Positions 1 through 6,743 of a stretch of DNA of 9,111 bases are shown one piece after another (the stretch's first letter is position 1; every line of letters starts with the position of its first letter). A program made the position numbers and the translations under genes. The DNA lies in the NCBI GenBank assembly GCA_016198545.1, contig JACQIJ010000089.1, positions 1 through 9,111 of the forward strand. Reading direction: 5' to 3'. The stretch is from Pseudomonadota bacterium (GTDB taxonomy: Bacteria > Pseudomonadota > Alphaproteobacteria > Micavibrionales > Micavibrionaceae). The notes under the pieces were generated by a model, which searched no databases, was not told where the DNA came from, and saw only the letters and a list, made by a program, of their open reading frames with translations.

Positions 1-1
1 C

Positions 2-307
2 ACGGCAATCGCCGGCGACGGGATGAGAGGCTGGCCGGAACAGGCGCCGTTCGACCGTATCATCTGCACGGCCGCCGCGCGCGGCAAGCCGCCGCAGGAA
101 ATGCTGGATCAGTTGCGCGAAGGCGGCGTGCTTGTCGTGCCCGTTGCCGTCAACGAACATCAGGTTTTGCGCATCTACAAGAAAGAAGGAGAGGATACGT
201 TTGCCGTGAAGGATCTGATGGGCGTCCGTTTTGTTCCTCTTTTGCCTCATATCGCATCCGCATCGGAAAGCGCGGAGGATAACCCCGATTGCGCAGCGGG
301 GCGATGA
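2..307 (+). CDS. pcm: Protein-L-isoaspartate O-methyltransferase, C-terminal part (5' truncated)
   Basis: Pcm uses S-adenosylmethionine to methylate L-isoaspartyl residues in damaged cytosolic proteins, starting their repair. Only the last 101 codons are present; the gene enters from the left edge, with base 1 belonging to a cut codon. Visible family features are the GDG followed by GWPEQAPFDRII (the acidic strand and the stretch after it in the SAM-binding fold), then TAAA, a GG turn (REGGVLVVPV) and the closing VRFVPLLP strand, all in the order expected of Pcm. An internal ATG at 23 is not the start, because homology continues upstream of it. The TGA stop overlaps the next ATG as ATGA (304-307), so translation is probably coupled to the lipoprotein gene. 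pcm next to an nlpD-like gene is a common proteobacterial arrangement. Confidence 0.9.
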   Translation, partial: TAIAGDGMRGWPEQAPFDRIICTAAARGKPPQEMLDQLREGGVLVVPVAVNEHQVLRIYKKEGEDTFAVKDLMGVRFVPLLPHIASASESAEDNPDCAAGR

Positions 308-1266
308 TGTATTTTTCCGCTCGACATTTCCTGCTCATTCCCGCGGCGGCGCTTTTTCTGTCGTCATGCATGGGTACGCAGAATCCTGCGCCCTATCAGC
401 ATTTCGGGCTATATGGCGATGCGGGCGCGGGCAGCGCGGGCGTGCATACAGTCACGCAGGACGAAAATCTCTGGGCCATCGCGCAACGCTATAATCTCTC
501 GATGCAGGATATCATCTACGTCAACAAGCTGAGCGCACCTTACGGGCTGGCGAAGGGGCAGCGCCTTTCCCTGCCGCCGCCGTCGAGCTACCGCGTGAGA
601 GAAGACGACACGCTTTACAGCGTCTCGCGTACCTTCAATGTCAGTCAGACGCAACTCGCGCGGCTGAACAGTCTGTCCGCACCCTATGTCGTTCAGGTTG
701 GGCAGATACTGCATCTGCCGTCCGTACGTCCGCCGCCGCCCCGCCCGATGCCGCAGCGTCTGGCCGCGGCGGTAAAATCATCGCGGCAGAATGCAGTCAT
801 CCGCCCCTCAGAAAAGTCGGAGGCAAAAAGAAAAATGGCGCCTGCCGCGGCCGTCAGCCTGCGTACGCCGCCGCGGGCGGGAAGCAAATTCATGTGGCCG
901 GTCGACGGCGCGTTTATTTCATCTTACGGGCCTAAAAAAGGCGGACTTCATAATGATGGCGTGAATATACGCGCGCCGAAAGGCGCGCCCGTGCGCGCTG
1001 CCGACAATGGCACAATCGTTTATGCGGGCAATGAACTGAAAGGTTTTGGCAACCTTGTCCTGGTGCGGCATGCCGATCGCTGGATGACGGCCTATGCGCA
1101 TATGGACAGGATGCTGGTGAAGAAGGGGCAGGAAGTGCGGCAGGGCGACAGCGTCGGCGTTGTAGGTTCCACCGGTTCCGTTGATACGCCGCAGCTGCAT
1201 TTTGAAACGCGCCGCGGCACGGATGCGCTGAACCCTGAAATCTATCTGGCAAAAAGAGGATCGTAG
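304..1266 (+). CDS. nlpD: LysM / degenerate M23 (LytM) lipoprotein, NlpD/DipM-like
   Basis: Predicted 320-residue envelope lipoprotein. The N-terminus is a lipoprotein signal peptide: Arg7/His8, a hydrophobic run, and lipobox LSSC with the lipidated Cys at 22. Two LysM peptidoglycan-binding domains follow (about 47-91 and 95-140), then a Pro-rich and basic linker (about 141-195), then an M23/LytM domain (about 196-315). Canonical M23 enzymes bind zinc through H-x-G-x-D and H-x-H motifs. Here the first site reads NDGVN (217-221), so both ligands are Asn, and the last reads QLH (297-299), so the first His is Gln. His266 and His299 remain. Loss of these ligands is typical of NlpD, EnvC and DipM, which activate amidases rather than cut peptidoglycan. 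I infer that role here, probably at division. A TTG at 289 is also in frame, but ATG 304 is preferred because it forms the ATGA overlap with pcm and leaves a normal signal peptide. Confidence 0.88.
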   Translation: MMYFSARHFLLIPAAALFLSSCMGTQNPAPYQHFGLYGDAGAGSAGVHTVTQDENLWAIAQRYNLSMQDIIYVNKLSAPYGLAKGQRLSLPPPSSYRVREDDTLYSVSRTFNVSQTQLARLNSLSAPYVVQVGQILHLPSVRPPPPRPMPQRLAAAVKSSRQNAVIRPSEKSEAKRKMAPAAAVSLRTPPRAGSKFMWPVDGAFISSYGPKKGGLHNDGVNIRAPKGAPVRAADNGTIVYAGNELKGFGNLVLVRHADRWMTAYAHMDRMLVKKGQEVRQGDSVGVVGSTGSVDTPQLHFETRRGTDALNPEIYLAKRGS

Positions 1267-1269
1267 GAG

Positions 1270-2856
1270 ATGGATGGCTTGTTCAATTCCGCCTTTGATG
1301 CCGCAATGGCATGGAATCAGGCAGGGTTGTTGTTGGGCGGCATTATCATGGCAGGGATTGGCGGGTTGTTGTTTGGGTATGATTTGTACAGAAGGACGGT
1401 ATGCGATCGCGTAACGGCGCGGATCGTCGGTATCCGCGCAACGGGCATAAAAGGCGAATCCGTTTCTCAGGGTGAAGAAAGCGGAGAGAATAAAATTAAA
1501 GCGGGCGGAAAAAAGGGGAAGGCATCAGGCCTGGCGGTTCTGCTGATTGCGGGCATACCGTTGCTGTTCGTCGGCGTGGGGCTTTACTTCGCGTACGATT
1601 ATTACGGGTTGCTTTCCGGCGGCGTTGAGACGCAGGCGGTTGTCGTCGATAACGAATACGAGCGCAGCGATGACGGCGGCAGCTATCACGCCATCGTTTC
1701 ATTCAGAGATAGCAGCGGCCGCGAGTGGCGCGTGCGCGACCGCATGGGGAAGGGCGGATCGCCTTTCTATGATGCAGGGGAAAGGGTGGCCGTCCATTAC
1801 GATCCGTCCAGCCCGGAACATGTGGCGGTTGGCGGATTCTGGCACAATATGCTGTTGCCCGTTGTTTTTGCGGGTATGGGCGGGCTCTTTCTTTTTCTGC
1901 TGTTCTTTGCGCCAAATATGAAGAAAAAACCATCGCAAGCCGTCGGCGTTGTGAAGCAGTCTTATGCCAGGGAAATGTATTATCCGGTTTTCGAATATGC
2001 TTCGCGGGGCGGAGAGAAAATCCGCGGCGAAGATGGCGGCGGGGGCAACTGGCTGACATCAGTCATTCCGGGAACATCTGTTACGCTGCTTGTCAACCCG
2101 CGTGATCCGCAGGATGTTTTGCGTACGGGCTTTCTGATGCCCTTGCTGGGGTCGCTATTCGCCGTTCCGGGCATTGTTATGCTCTACATTTCGTTTGCCC
2201 GCTTTGATTTCAATGTTTTTACGGTCTTATTTCTGCCGGGGATTGCAGGCTTTTTAGCTGCGAAGGCGCGGAAATTCGTCAAGCCGCGCGATCAGTGGGA
2301 AACAAGGGCGGCATTCCGTAAGCGGATGAAAGAAAAGCAGGCTGCCAAGCGCGGTACGGGTCGTTTTTTGACGGCGCAGGAGATATGCGTCCGGGTACGG
2401 TATCAAGATAATATGGCGCGCCGGTGGTTGTTCATTCCGGTTTTGCTGTCCGTGTCTCTTTTGGCGTTAGGCGTTCATTTGGGTAAAGATATGAAGTCAT
2501 TTCTGTTGAGCGCATCTACCGTCGACGGGGCGGTAGTTCGTATTGAAAGAACATACGGAAGCGGTGAAAACGGCGGATACGCATATTATCCCGTTGTGTC
2601 CTTCAGGGCATCGTCGGGCGATACATTCGAATTTCGCGACAAGGTGGGTAGCAACCCGCCCTTATATAGGGAGGCGGAGAGCGTAGCTGTCATTTATGAT
2701 ACCGATAACCCCCGTCATGCGATCATAGACCGTGGCCTGATGAACTGGGCGGGCGCAGGCGGAAGCGCGCTGGCTGGTTTTTTGCTCCTCATCTGGGCTA
2801 TCCGCTCCCATGCGGGCATTTGGGCGCGCCAGGGTAGAATCCGGCAAAATCCTTGA
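1270..2856 (+). CDS. Multi-pass membrane protein with three DUF3592-like units, function unknown
   Basis: 528 residues, not assignable to a named protein. The DUF3592 pattern (a beta-rich segment with YxPVVxF, then VxVxYDPxxP, then a hydrophobic helix) occurs three times. Unit 1 (about 118-216) has YHAIVSF and VAVHYDPSSPEHV. Unit 2 (about 222-310) is diverged, with YYPVFEY and VTLLVNPRDPQDV. Unit 3 (about 415-513) has YYPVVSF and VAVIYDTDNPRHA. Hydrophobic segments lie near 18-40, 88-112, 194-215, 285-305, 312-330, 384-402 and 493-511. Lys/Arg-rich stretches (about 70-86 and 331-383) suggest cytoplasmic loops. Each soluble unit lies between membrane helices. The gene starts three bases after the lipoprotein stop, with AGAGGA at 1255-1260 as a likely ribosome site, so it is probably co-transcribed with pcm and the lipoprotein. 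No catalytic motif is visible. An envelope role is suggested only by its neighbours. Confidence 0.8.
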   Translation: MDGLFNSAFDAAMAWNQAGLLLGGIIMAGIGGLLFGYDLYRRTVCDRVTARIVGIRATGIKGESVSQGEESGENKIKAGGKKGKASGLAVLLIAGIPLLFVGVGLYFAYDYYGLLSGGVETQAVVVDNEYERSDDGGSYHAIVSFRDSSGREWRVRDRMGKGGSPFYDAGERVAVHYDPSSPEHVAVGGFWHNMLLPVVFAGMGGLFLFLLFFAPNMKKKPSQAVGVVKQSYAREMYYPVFEYASRGGEKIRGEDGGGGNWLTSVIPGTSVTLLVNPRDPQDVLRTGFLMPLLGSLFAVPGIVMLYISFARFDFNVFTVLFLPGIAGFLAAKARKFVKPRDQWETRAAFRKRMKEKQAAKRGTGRFLTAQEICVRVRYQDNMARRWLFIPVLLSVSLLALGVHLGKDMKSFLLSASTVDGAVVRIERTYGSGENGGYAYYPVVSFRASSGDTFEFRDKVGSNPPLYREAESVAVIYDTDNPRHAIIDRGLMNWAGAGGSALAGFLLLIWAIRSHAGIWARQGRIRQNP

Positions 2857-2881
2857 TTTTTTCTGTCCGGCTGTTTATAGA
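2853..2881 (+). promoter_or_regulatory. Candidate sigma-70-type promoter for mscL
   Basis: TTGATT (2853-2858) and TATAGA (2876-2881) are separated by 17 bp, the optimal spacing. The -35 box overlaps the TGA stop of the DUF3592-type gene. It lies about 40 bp upstream of the mscL start in a 65-bp spacer, suggesting that mscL can be transcribed independently of the upstream genes. Assigned by pattern only. Confidence 0.5.
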
Positions 2882-2921
2882 CCTGCTTTTCTAGGATCTT
2901 ACAACCGGAATAGGAGTAAAA

Positions 2922-3332
2922 ATGCTTAAGGAGTTCAAGGATTTTATCGCACGCGGCAATGTTATGGACATGGCAGTGGGCATTATCATGGGCGCTGCTT
3001 TTACGACGATCGTGAAATCGATGGTTGATGACATGATTACGCCCGTCATCGGTCTTTTTACCAACGGGATCGACTTTTCAGACCTGTTTGTCAACCTGTC
3101 GGGCAAGGATTTCGAAAGCCTTGCTGCGGCCAAGGCAGCCGGGGCAGCGACGATCAATTACGGCATTTTTATTAATGCCGTCATCAACTTCCTGATCGTG
3201 TCGGCTGTTGTTTTTATCCTTGTAAAGAATGTCAATCGTTTGAAAAAGAAGGAAGAAGCAGCAGCCACGCCGGCTGTGCCGCCGGAAGATACGCTCTTGC
3301 TGCGTGAAATTCGCGATCTACTTAGAAAATAG
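2922..3332 (+). CDS. mscL: Large-conductance mechanosensitive channel MscL
   Basis: 136-residue inner-membrane channel that opens under membrane tension and releases solutes during hypo-osmotic shock; it works as a homopentamer. The N-terminal amphipathic helix (MLKEFKDFIARGN) leads into TM1 (about 14-43) with the conserved AVGIIMGAAF. Gly20 aligns with the gate residue Gly22 of the E. coli protein. A periplasmic loop with GIDFSDLF follows, then TM2 (about 76-100, INAVINFLIVSAVVFILVK). The tail has a charged linker and a C-terminal helix (LLREIRDLLRK), the usual cytoplasmic bundle. Length is normal for the family. The start is supported by AGGAG at 2912-2916, five bases upstream. The gene sits between its own candidate promoter and a strong terminator, so it looks like a monocistronic unit placed between the lipoprotein genes and yajC. 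Confidence 0.97.
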   Translation: MLKEFKDFIARGNVMDMAVGIIMGAAFTTIVKSMVDDMITPVIGLFTNGIDFSDLFVNLSGKDFESLAAAKAAGAATINYGIFINAVINFLIVSAVVFILVKNVNRLKKKEEAAATPAVPPEDTLLLREIRDLLRK

Positions 3333-3354
3333 ATGCAATATACAGAAATCAGGC

Positions 3355-3382
3355 AAAACGGGCGTTTTTTGCGCCCGTTTTT
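3355..3382 (+). terminator. Rho-independent terminator after mscL
   Basis: AAAACGGGCG (3355-3364) pairs perfectly with CGCCCGTTTT (3372-3381) around a 7-base loop, and the descending arm runs into a T tract (3378-3382). It begins 22 bases after the mscL stop and separates mscL from the yajC-secDF unit. Confidence 0.9.
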
Positions 3383-3408
3383 GCTTGTGGGAAGGTTATG
3401 CTAACCCC

Positions 3409-3436
3409 TTGTATTTGCGTCATGCGGGGCTATAGT
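3409..3436 (+). promoter_or_regulatory. Candidate promoter for yajC-secD-secF
   Basis: TTGTAT (3409-3414), a 16-bp spacer and TATAGT (3431-3436) lie just downstream of the mscL terminator and about 37 bp before the yajC start. The -10 context GGCTATAGTCC resembles GC-flanked alphaproteobacterial -10 elements. Its position between a terminator and an operon start makes it plausible; it is assigned by pattern only. Confidence 0.55.
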
Positions 3437-3456
3437 CCCTGCAGCGCCGCACTTAC

Positions 3457-3462
3457 AGGAGG
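3457..3462 (+). promoter_or_regulatory. Shine-Dalgarno site that fixes the yajC start
   Basis: A full AGGAGG lies 10 bases before ATG 3473. It decides for that start over the in-frame ATG at 3398, which lies upstream of the candidate promoter and has no comparable site. Confidence 0.75.
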
Positions 3463-3472
3463 AATCGTAACA

Positions 3473-3817
3473 ATGAAGGGTATAATAGCCGAAGCTTACG
3501 CCAATGCTGAATCTGCCGTTGCCGCCGCGGGCGATACGCCGAGCCAATGGGAGGTCGTGGGGATGAACCTGCTTCTGATTGGCATCATGGTCGCCTTGTT
3601 CTACGTGCTTTTGATAATGCCGCAGCAAAAGCGTTACAAGAAACATCGCGAAATGCTGAACAAGCTCGATAAGGGCAGCAGGGTTCTGACCGCCGCCGGA
3701 TTTATTGCGACGGTTGATCGCGTTGTCGAAGATAAAGGGCAGGTCATTCTTGATCTGGGCGGCGGCGTGAAAGTCACGGCCCTGCGTTCGACTATCCATG
3801 AAAAGTTTGAGGAATAG
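3473..3817 (+). CDS. yajC: Sec translocase accessory subunit YajC
   Basis: 114-residue single-pass inner-membrane protein that associates with SecDF and the SecYEG translocon. It has a short N-terminal region, one transmembrane helix (about 27-45, MNLLLIGIMVALFYVLLIM), then the family signature PQQKRYKKHREML. The small cytoplasmic domain follows, with GSRVLTAAGFIATV and VILDLGGGVKVTALRSTI. The start at 3473 gives the normal family length. The reading frame is open back to 3398, but the added residues do not look like YajC and the ribosome site favours 3473. secD begins 9 bases after the stop, so the genes form one operon. Confidence 0.95.
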   Translation: MKGIIAEAYANAESAVAAAGDTPSQWEVVGMNLLLIGIMVALFYVLLIMPQQKRYKKHREMLNKLDKGSRVLTAAGFIATVDRVVEDKGQVILDLGGGVKVTALRSTIHEKFEE

Positions 3818-3826
3818 AGGGCGTAA

Positions 3827-5383
3827 ATGATTAATATTCCGCGCTGGAAGGTCGTTCTCATTCTCGTGGTGTGCGCGTGGGCATTCATTTACAGCGCGCC
3901 GAATCTTGTTGGGAAGTCGGAACGCGAATGGATGGCGACGCTGCCGTCGTGGCTGCCGTCGCGGACGGTCAATCTGGGCCTTGATTTACAGGGGGGATCT
4001 CATCTGCAGCTGGGCGTCGATATCGGCTATGTCATCCGCGAGCGGTCGGAAGCATTGGTACAGGCGGCACGCCCCGAGTTGCGGGAAGCCAAGGTCGGAT
4101 ATACCCGCATCGGCAGCATTCCCGGCGGATTGCGCCTGACTTTGCGCGAGGGAGAGGACATTGACAAGGTTAAAAAGATAATACGCCGCATTGACAGCGA
4201 TCTGGATATCATTGTCGCCGAGGACGGCAAAACCATCGAGGCGACGCTGAACGAACCCGCCATTGTCAAAATTCAGGATCAGACCATCGACCAGTCCATC
4301 GAAATCGTGCGGAGGCGCGTTGATGAAACCGGAACGCGGGAGCCGGTTATTGCGCGTCAGGGCGAAGACCGCATCATAGTGCAGCTTCCCGGCGTGGATA
4401 ATCCGGAGTACATCAAGGAAATTCTGGGCAAGACGGCGCAGCTGACCTTCCATCTGGTCGATACCGGAATGGGTGTGGGTATGAAAGGAGGCACGCGCAC
4501 CTTACCGATGGCCGAGGATCCGGGGCAGACAATCTCCATTGAGCGCCGCGCCATGATCACCGGCGACATGCTGACGAATGCGCAGCCCGCCTTCGATCAG
4601 GGACAGCCCATCGTCAGTTTCAACCTGAACGGCATCGGCGCGCGAAAATTCTGCGATGTTACGCGGGAACATGTCGGCGACCCGTTTGCGATCGTTCTTG
4701 ACAATGAGGTCATCAGCGCGCCGCGCATCAACTCCGCCATATGCGGCGGCGCGGCCGTCATCACGGGCCAGTTCACGGTTCAGGAAACGAATGATCTGGC
4801 GCTGTTGTTGCGCGCGGGCGCGCTTCCTGCGCCGCTGAAGGTCATGGAGGAGCGGACTGTCGGCCCTTCCCTGGGCGCGGATTCGGTTGAAGCGGGAAAA
4901 ACCGCCTGTCTGATGGGCATGGTGTTTGTTGTAACGATGATGAGCGCCTGCTACGGCCTGTTCGGCGTGTTCTCCAGCCTTGCCCTGGTCGTCAACCTTG
5001 CGCTTATTCTTGCGCTGATGTCGGTTTTGCAGGCAACGCTGACGCTGCCCGGCATCGCGGGCATCGTTTTGACGGTGGGCATGGCCGTTGATGCGAACGT
5101 GCTTATATACGAGCGCATCAAGGACGAGCTGAAGATCGGCCGTTCGGTCATGTCGGCGGTTGATAGCGGCTACCGCCTTGCCATGAATTCCATCACGGAC
5201 TCGAACCTGACAACCCTGATTGCCGCAGTCATTCTGTTTTCCTTTGGTACGGGCCCCATCAAGGGATTTGCCGTGGCGATGTCCATCGGCATTATCACGT
5301 CGTTCTTTTCCGCAATCGCCGTGACGCGTCTGATGGTCGTTACATGGCTGAAGGCCAAACGGCCGCAGACGATACCGGTTTAA
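3827..5383 (+). CDS. secD: Protein translocase subunit SecD
   Basis: 518-residue RND-superfamily membrane protein that, with SecF, uses the proton gradient to help pull secreted proteins through SecYEG on the periplasmic side. TM1 is at about 8-24. The conserved LGLDLQGG motif (50-57) opens a large periplasmic P1 region that extends to about residue 340. Five further membrane helices lie between about 357 and 500. The TM4 motif GMAVDANVLIYERIKDE contains Asp422, the family's conserved intramembrane acid implicated in proton use. TM5-TM6 carry FGTGPIKGFAVAMSIGI. Length is normal for a stand-alone SecD. AGAGGG at 3816-3821 precedes the start by five bases and overlaps the yajC stop. secF follows after 11 bases. 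The coding sequence appears intact. Confidence 0.97.
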   Translation: MINIPRWKVVLILVVCAWAFIYSAPNLVGKSEREWMATLPSWLPSRTVNLGLDLQGGSHLQLGVDIGYVIRERSEALVQAARPELREAKVGYTRIGSIPGGLRLTLREGEDIDKVKKIIRRIDSDLDIIVAEDGKTIEATLNEPAIVKIQDQTIDQSIEIVRRRVDETGTREPVIARQGEDRIIVQLPGVDNPEYIKEILGKTAQLTFHLVDTGMGVGMKGGTRTLPMAEDPGQTISIERRAMITGDMLTNAQPAFDQGQPIVSFNLNGIGARKFCDVTREHVGDPFAIVLDNEVISAPRINSAICGGAAVITGQFTVQETNDLALLLRAGALPAPLKVMEERTVGPSLGADSVEAGKTACLMGMVFVVTMMSACYGLFGVFSSLALVVNLALILALMSVLQATLTLPGIAGIVLTVGMAVDANVLIYERIKDELKIGRSVMSAVDSGYRLAMNSITDSNLTTLIAAVILFSFGTGPIKGFAVAMSIGIITSFFSAIAVTRLMVVTWLKAKRPQTIPV

Positions 5384-5388
5384 GGGAG
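5382..5388 (+). promoter_or_regulatory. Shine-Dalgarno site that fixes the secF start
   Basis: AAGGGAG, overlapping the secD stop codon, lies six bases before ATG 5395. It supports that start rather than the in-frame ATG at 5344 inside secD, whose extra residues (MAEGQTAADD...) are the out-of-frame reading of the secD tail. Confidence 0.75.
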
Positions 5389-5394
5389 CGCAGC

Positions 5395-6363
5395 ATGATT
5401 ATAAAACTTATCCAGCTTATTCCCGAAGGCACGAAGATAGACTTCTTCGGCCACCGCTTTTACGGGTTGTTTGCCTCCTGTGTCATAATTTTCGGGACGA
5501 TTTTCTGTCTTGCCACGAAAGGATTGAATTTCGGCATCGATTTTACAGGCGGCACGTTGATTGAAGTATCGACGCCGGCCGATCCGGATATAGCAGGGCT
5601 GCGGCATAATCTGAATACGCTCAAGATGGGCGATATCTCCATTCAGGAATTCGGCGGGCCGCAGGATCTTCTTATCCGTCTGCCGCAGCAGGACGGCGGG
5701 CCGGAAGCGCAGAAGGCCGCCGTTGATGCCGTACGCGCCGCACTTGGCGAAAAATACGGAGAAGGAAAAGTCGATTTTCGCCGTACCGAGTTCGTCGGGC
5801 CGCAGGTCGGAGAGGAGCTCAAGAAAACAGCGATGTGGGCCGTTCTGTTTTCGATGGCGGGCATTCTGGCCTACGTCTGGTTCCGGTTTGAATGGCAATA
5901 CGGCGTCGGTGCGATACTTGCGCTGCTCCATGACGTTGTGGGCACAGTCGGGCTGTTTTCCCTGACGCAGATGCAATTCGATCTTGCGACGCTGGCGGCC
6001 GTTTTGCTGGTGGCGGGGTACTCCATCAACGATACCGTTATTATTTTCGACCGTGTGCGCGAAAACCTGCGGAAGTATAAAAAGGCGACCGTAAGCGAGA
6101 TGATAAACCTTTCGATCAACCAGACCCTGAACCGGACGGCGATGACGGCTTTCACCACGCTGATAGCGCTGCTGGCGTTGTATATGTTCGGCGGCGAAGT
6201 CATACGCGGATTTGTAGCTGCGTTGTTCTTCGGCATCGCGATCGGCGTTCACTCGTCTTATTTCATAGCCTGCCCGCCGCTTCATTATCTGAACGTGCGC
6301 CGATCCACTACAGGCAATACCGGAAACGACGAGGCTGAGGCCGGTGAAGCAGGCCCCGCCTGA
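5395..6363 (+). CDS. secF: Protein translocase subunit SecF
   Basis: 322-residue partner of SecD in the proton-driven step of protein export. TM1 lies at about 18-38, followed by the SecF signature LNFGIDFTGGTLIEV, with Asp49 in the family's conserved position. A short periplasmic P4 region follows (about 60-142), then five membrane helices from about 145 onward. The TM4 motif VAGYSINDTVIIFDRVREN holds Asp213, which aligns with the conserved acid of the RND fold. The next conserved stretch is NRTAMTAFTTLIALLALYMFGG. A short acidic Gly/Glu/Ala tail ends the protein. secD and secF are separate here, not fused. The TGA stop (6361-6363) overlaps the next ATG by one base (TGATG), giving likely translational coupling. 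Confidence 0.97.
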   Translation: MIIKLIQLIPEGTKIDFFGHRFYGLFASCVIIFGTIFCLATKGLNFGIDFTGGTLIEVSTPADPDIAGLRHNLNTLKMGDISIQEFGGPQDLLIRLPQQDGGPEAQKAAVDAVRAALGEKYGEGKVDFRRTEFVGPQVGEELKKTAMWAVLFSMAGILAYVWFRFEWQYGVGAILALLHDVVGTVGLFSLTQMQFDLATLAAVLLVAGYSINDTVIIFDRVRENLRKYKKATVSEMINLSINQTLNRTAMTAFTTLIALLALYMFGGEVIRGFVAALFFGIAIGVHSSYFIACPPLHYLNVRRSTTGNTGNDEAEAGEAGPA

Positions 6364-6743
6364 TGGATATTACGCCCGTCATCGAGGCGAACGCGCAGGT
6401 TATTCGCAGCTATGCGCCCGGATGGTTTAATGTTGCGGGGACCGTTTACGAGCAGGCTATCGCGGTTTTTCCGGATAAAACGGAACTCTGGCGCGTCGGA
6501 CGCGGAGAGCAAGGTTTTTCAATCGGGGATTTCGGCATTTTTCAGGGCAGGGGGATTGATATTCTTCTTGTCGGTTGTGGGAGTGGGGGAGTGTTTCTTC
6601 CCGATCTTCGGAGAAAGCTGAAGGCAAACGGGATTTCCGCCGATTTCATGGACACGGGCGCGGCCTGCCGCACCTATAACGTCCTTATGGCAGAGGGCCG
6701 CCGGGTGGCGGCTGCTCTGATTCCTCTGTTGCGCGCGGGTTAA
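6363..6743 (+). CDS. Mth938-like (DUF498) domain protein
   Basis: 126-residue small soluble protein of the Mth938/DUF498 family, whose eukaryotic relatives include the complex I assembly factor NDUFAF3. The bacterial role is not established. The signature is MDTGAACRTYNVL (96-108) followed by EGRRVAAALIPL near the C-terminus; the middle has the expected DILLVGCGSG strand-turn. Its position directly after secF, with a TGATG overlap, recurs in alphaproteobacteria and suggests expression with the Sec accessory genes. Its last 59 bases lie antisense to the end of the phosphoesterase gene. No terminator hairpin with a T tract follows on this strand. Family assignment is strong; function is unknown. 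Confidence 0.88.
   Translation: MDITPVIEANAQVIRSYAPGWFNVAGTVYEQAIAVFPDKTELWRVGRGEQGFSIGDFGIFQGRGIDILLVGCGSGGVFLPDLRRKLKANGISADFMDTGAACRTYNVLMAEGRRVAAALIPLLRAG

Noticed and set aside
289..303. TTG start for the LysM lipoprotein
   Set aside because: ATG 304 gives the ATGA overlap with pcm and a standard lipoprotein signal peptide.
3398..3472. N-terminal extension of yajC from ATG 3398
   Set aside because: It would begin upstream of the candidate promoter, lacks a ribosome site and adds residues unlike YajC. A full AGGAGG supports 3473.
3986..4453. 155-codon minus-strand open frame opposite secD
   Set aside because: It is antisense to the conserved secD periplasmic region and shows no independent coding signal or ribosome site.
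5344..5394. Upstream secF start at 5344
   Set aside because: It lies within the secD 3' end in another frame. AAGGGAG before 5395 and the normal SecF N-terminus favour 5395.
5380..6285. 301-codon open frame on the minus strand opposite secF
   Set aside because: It lies entirely antisense to a clear, full-length secF. The protein is rich in Arg, Gln and His with no recognisable domain, which fits a shadow frame in GC-rich coding DNA.
6697..6712. GCCGCC-GGGT-GGCGGC hairpin as a bidirectional terminator for the convergent genes
   Set aside because: There is no T tract on either side and it lies within coding sequence of both genes, encoding the conserved GRRVAAA on the plus strand.
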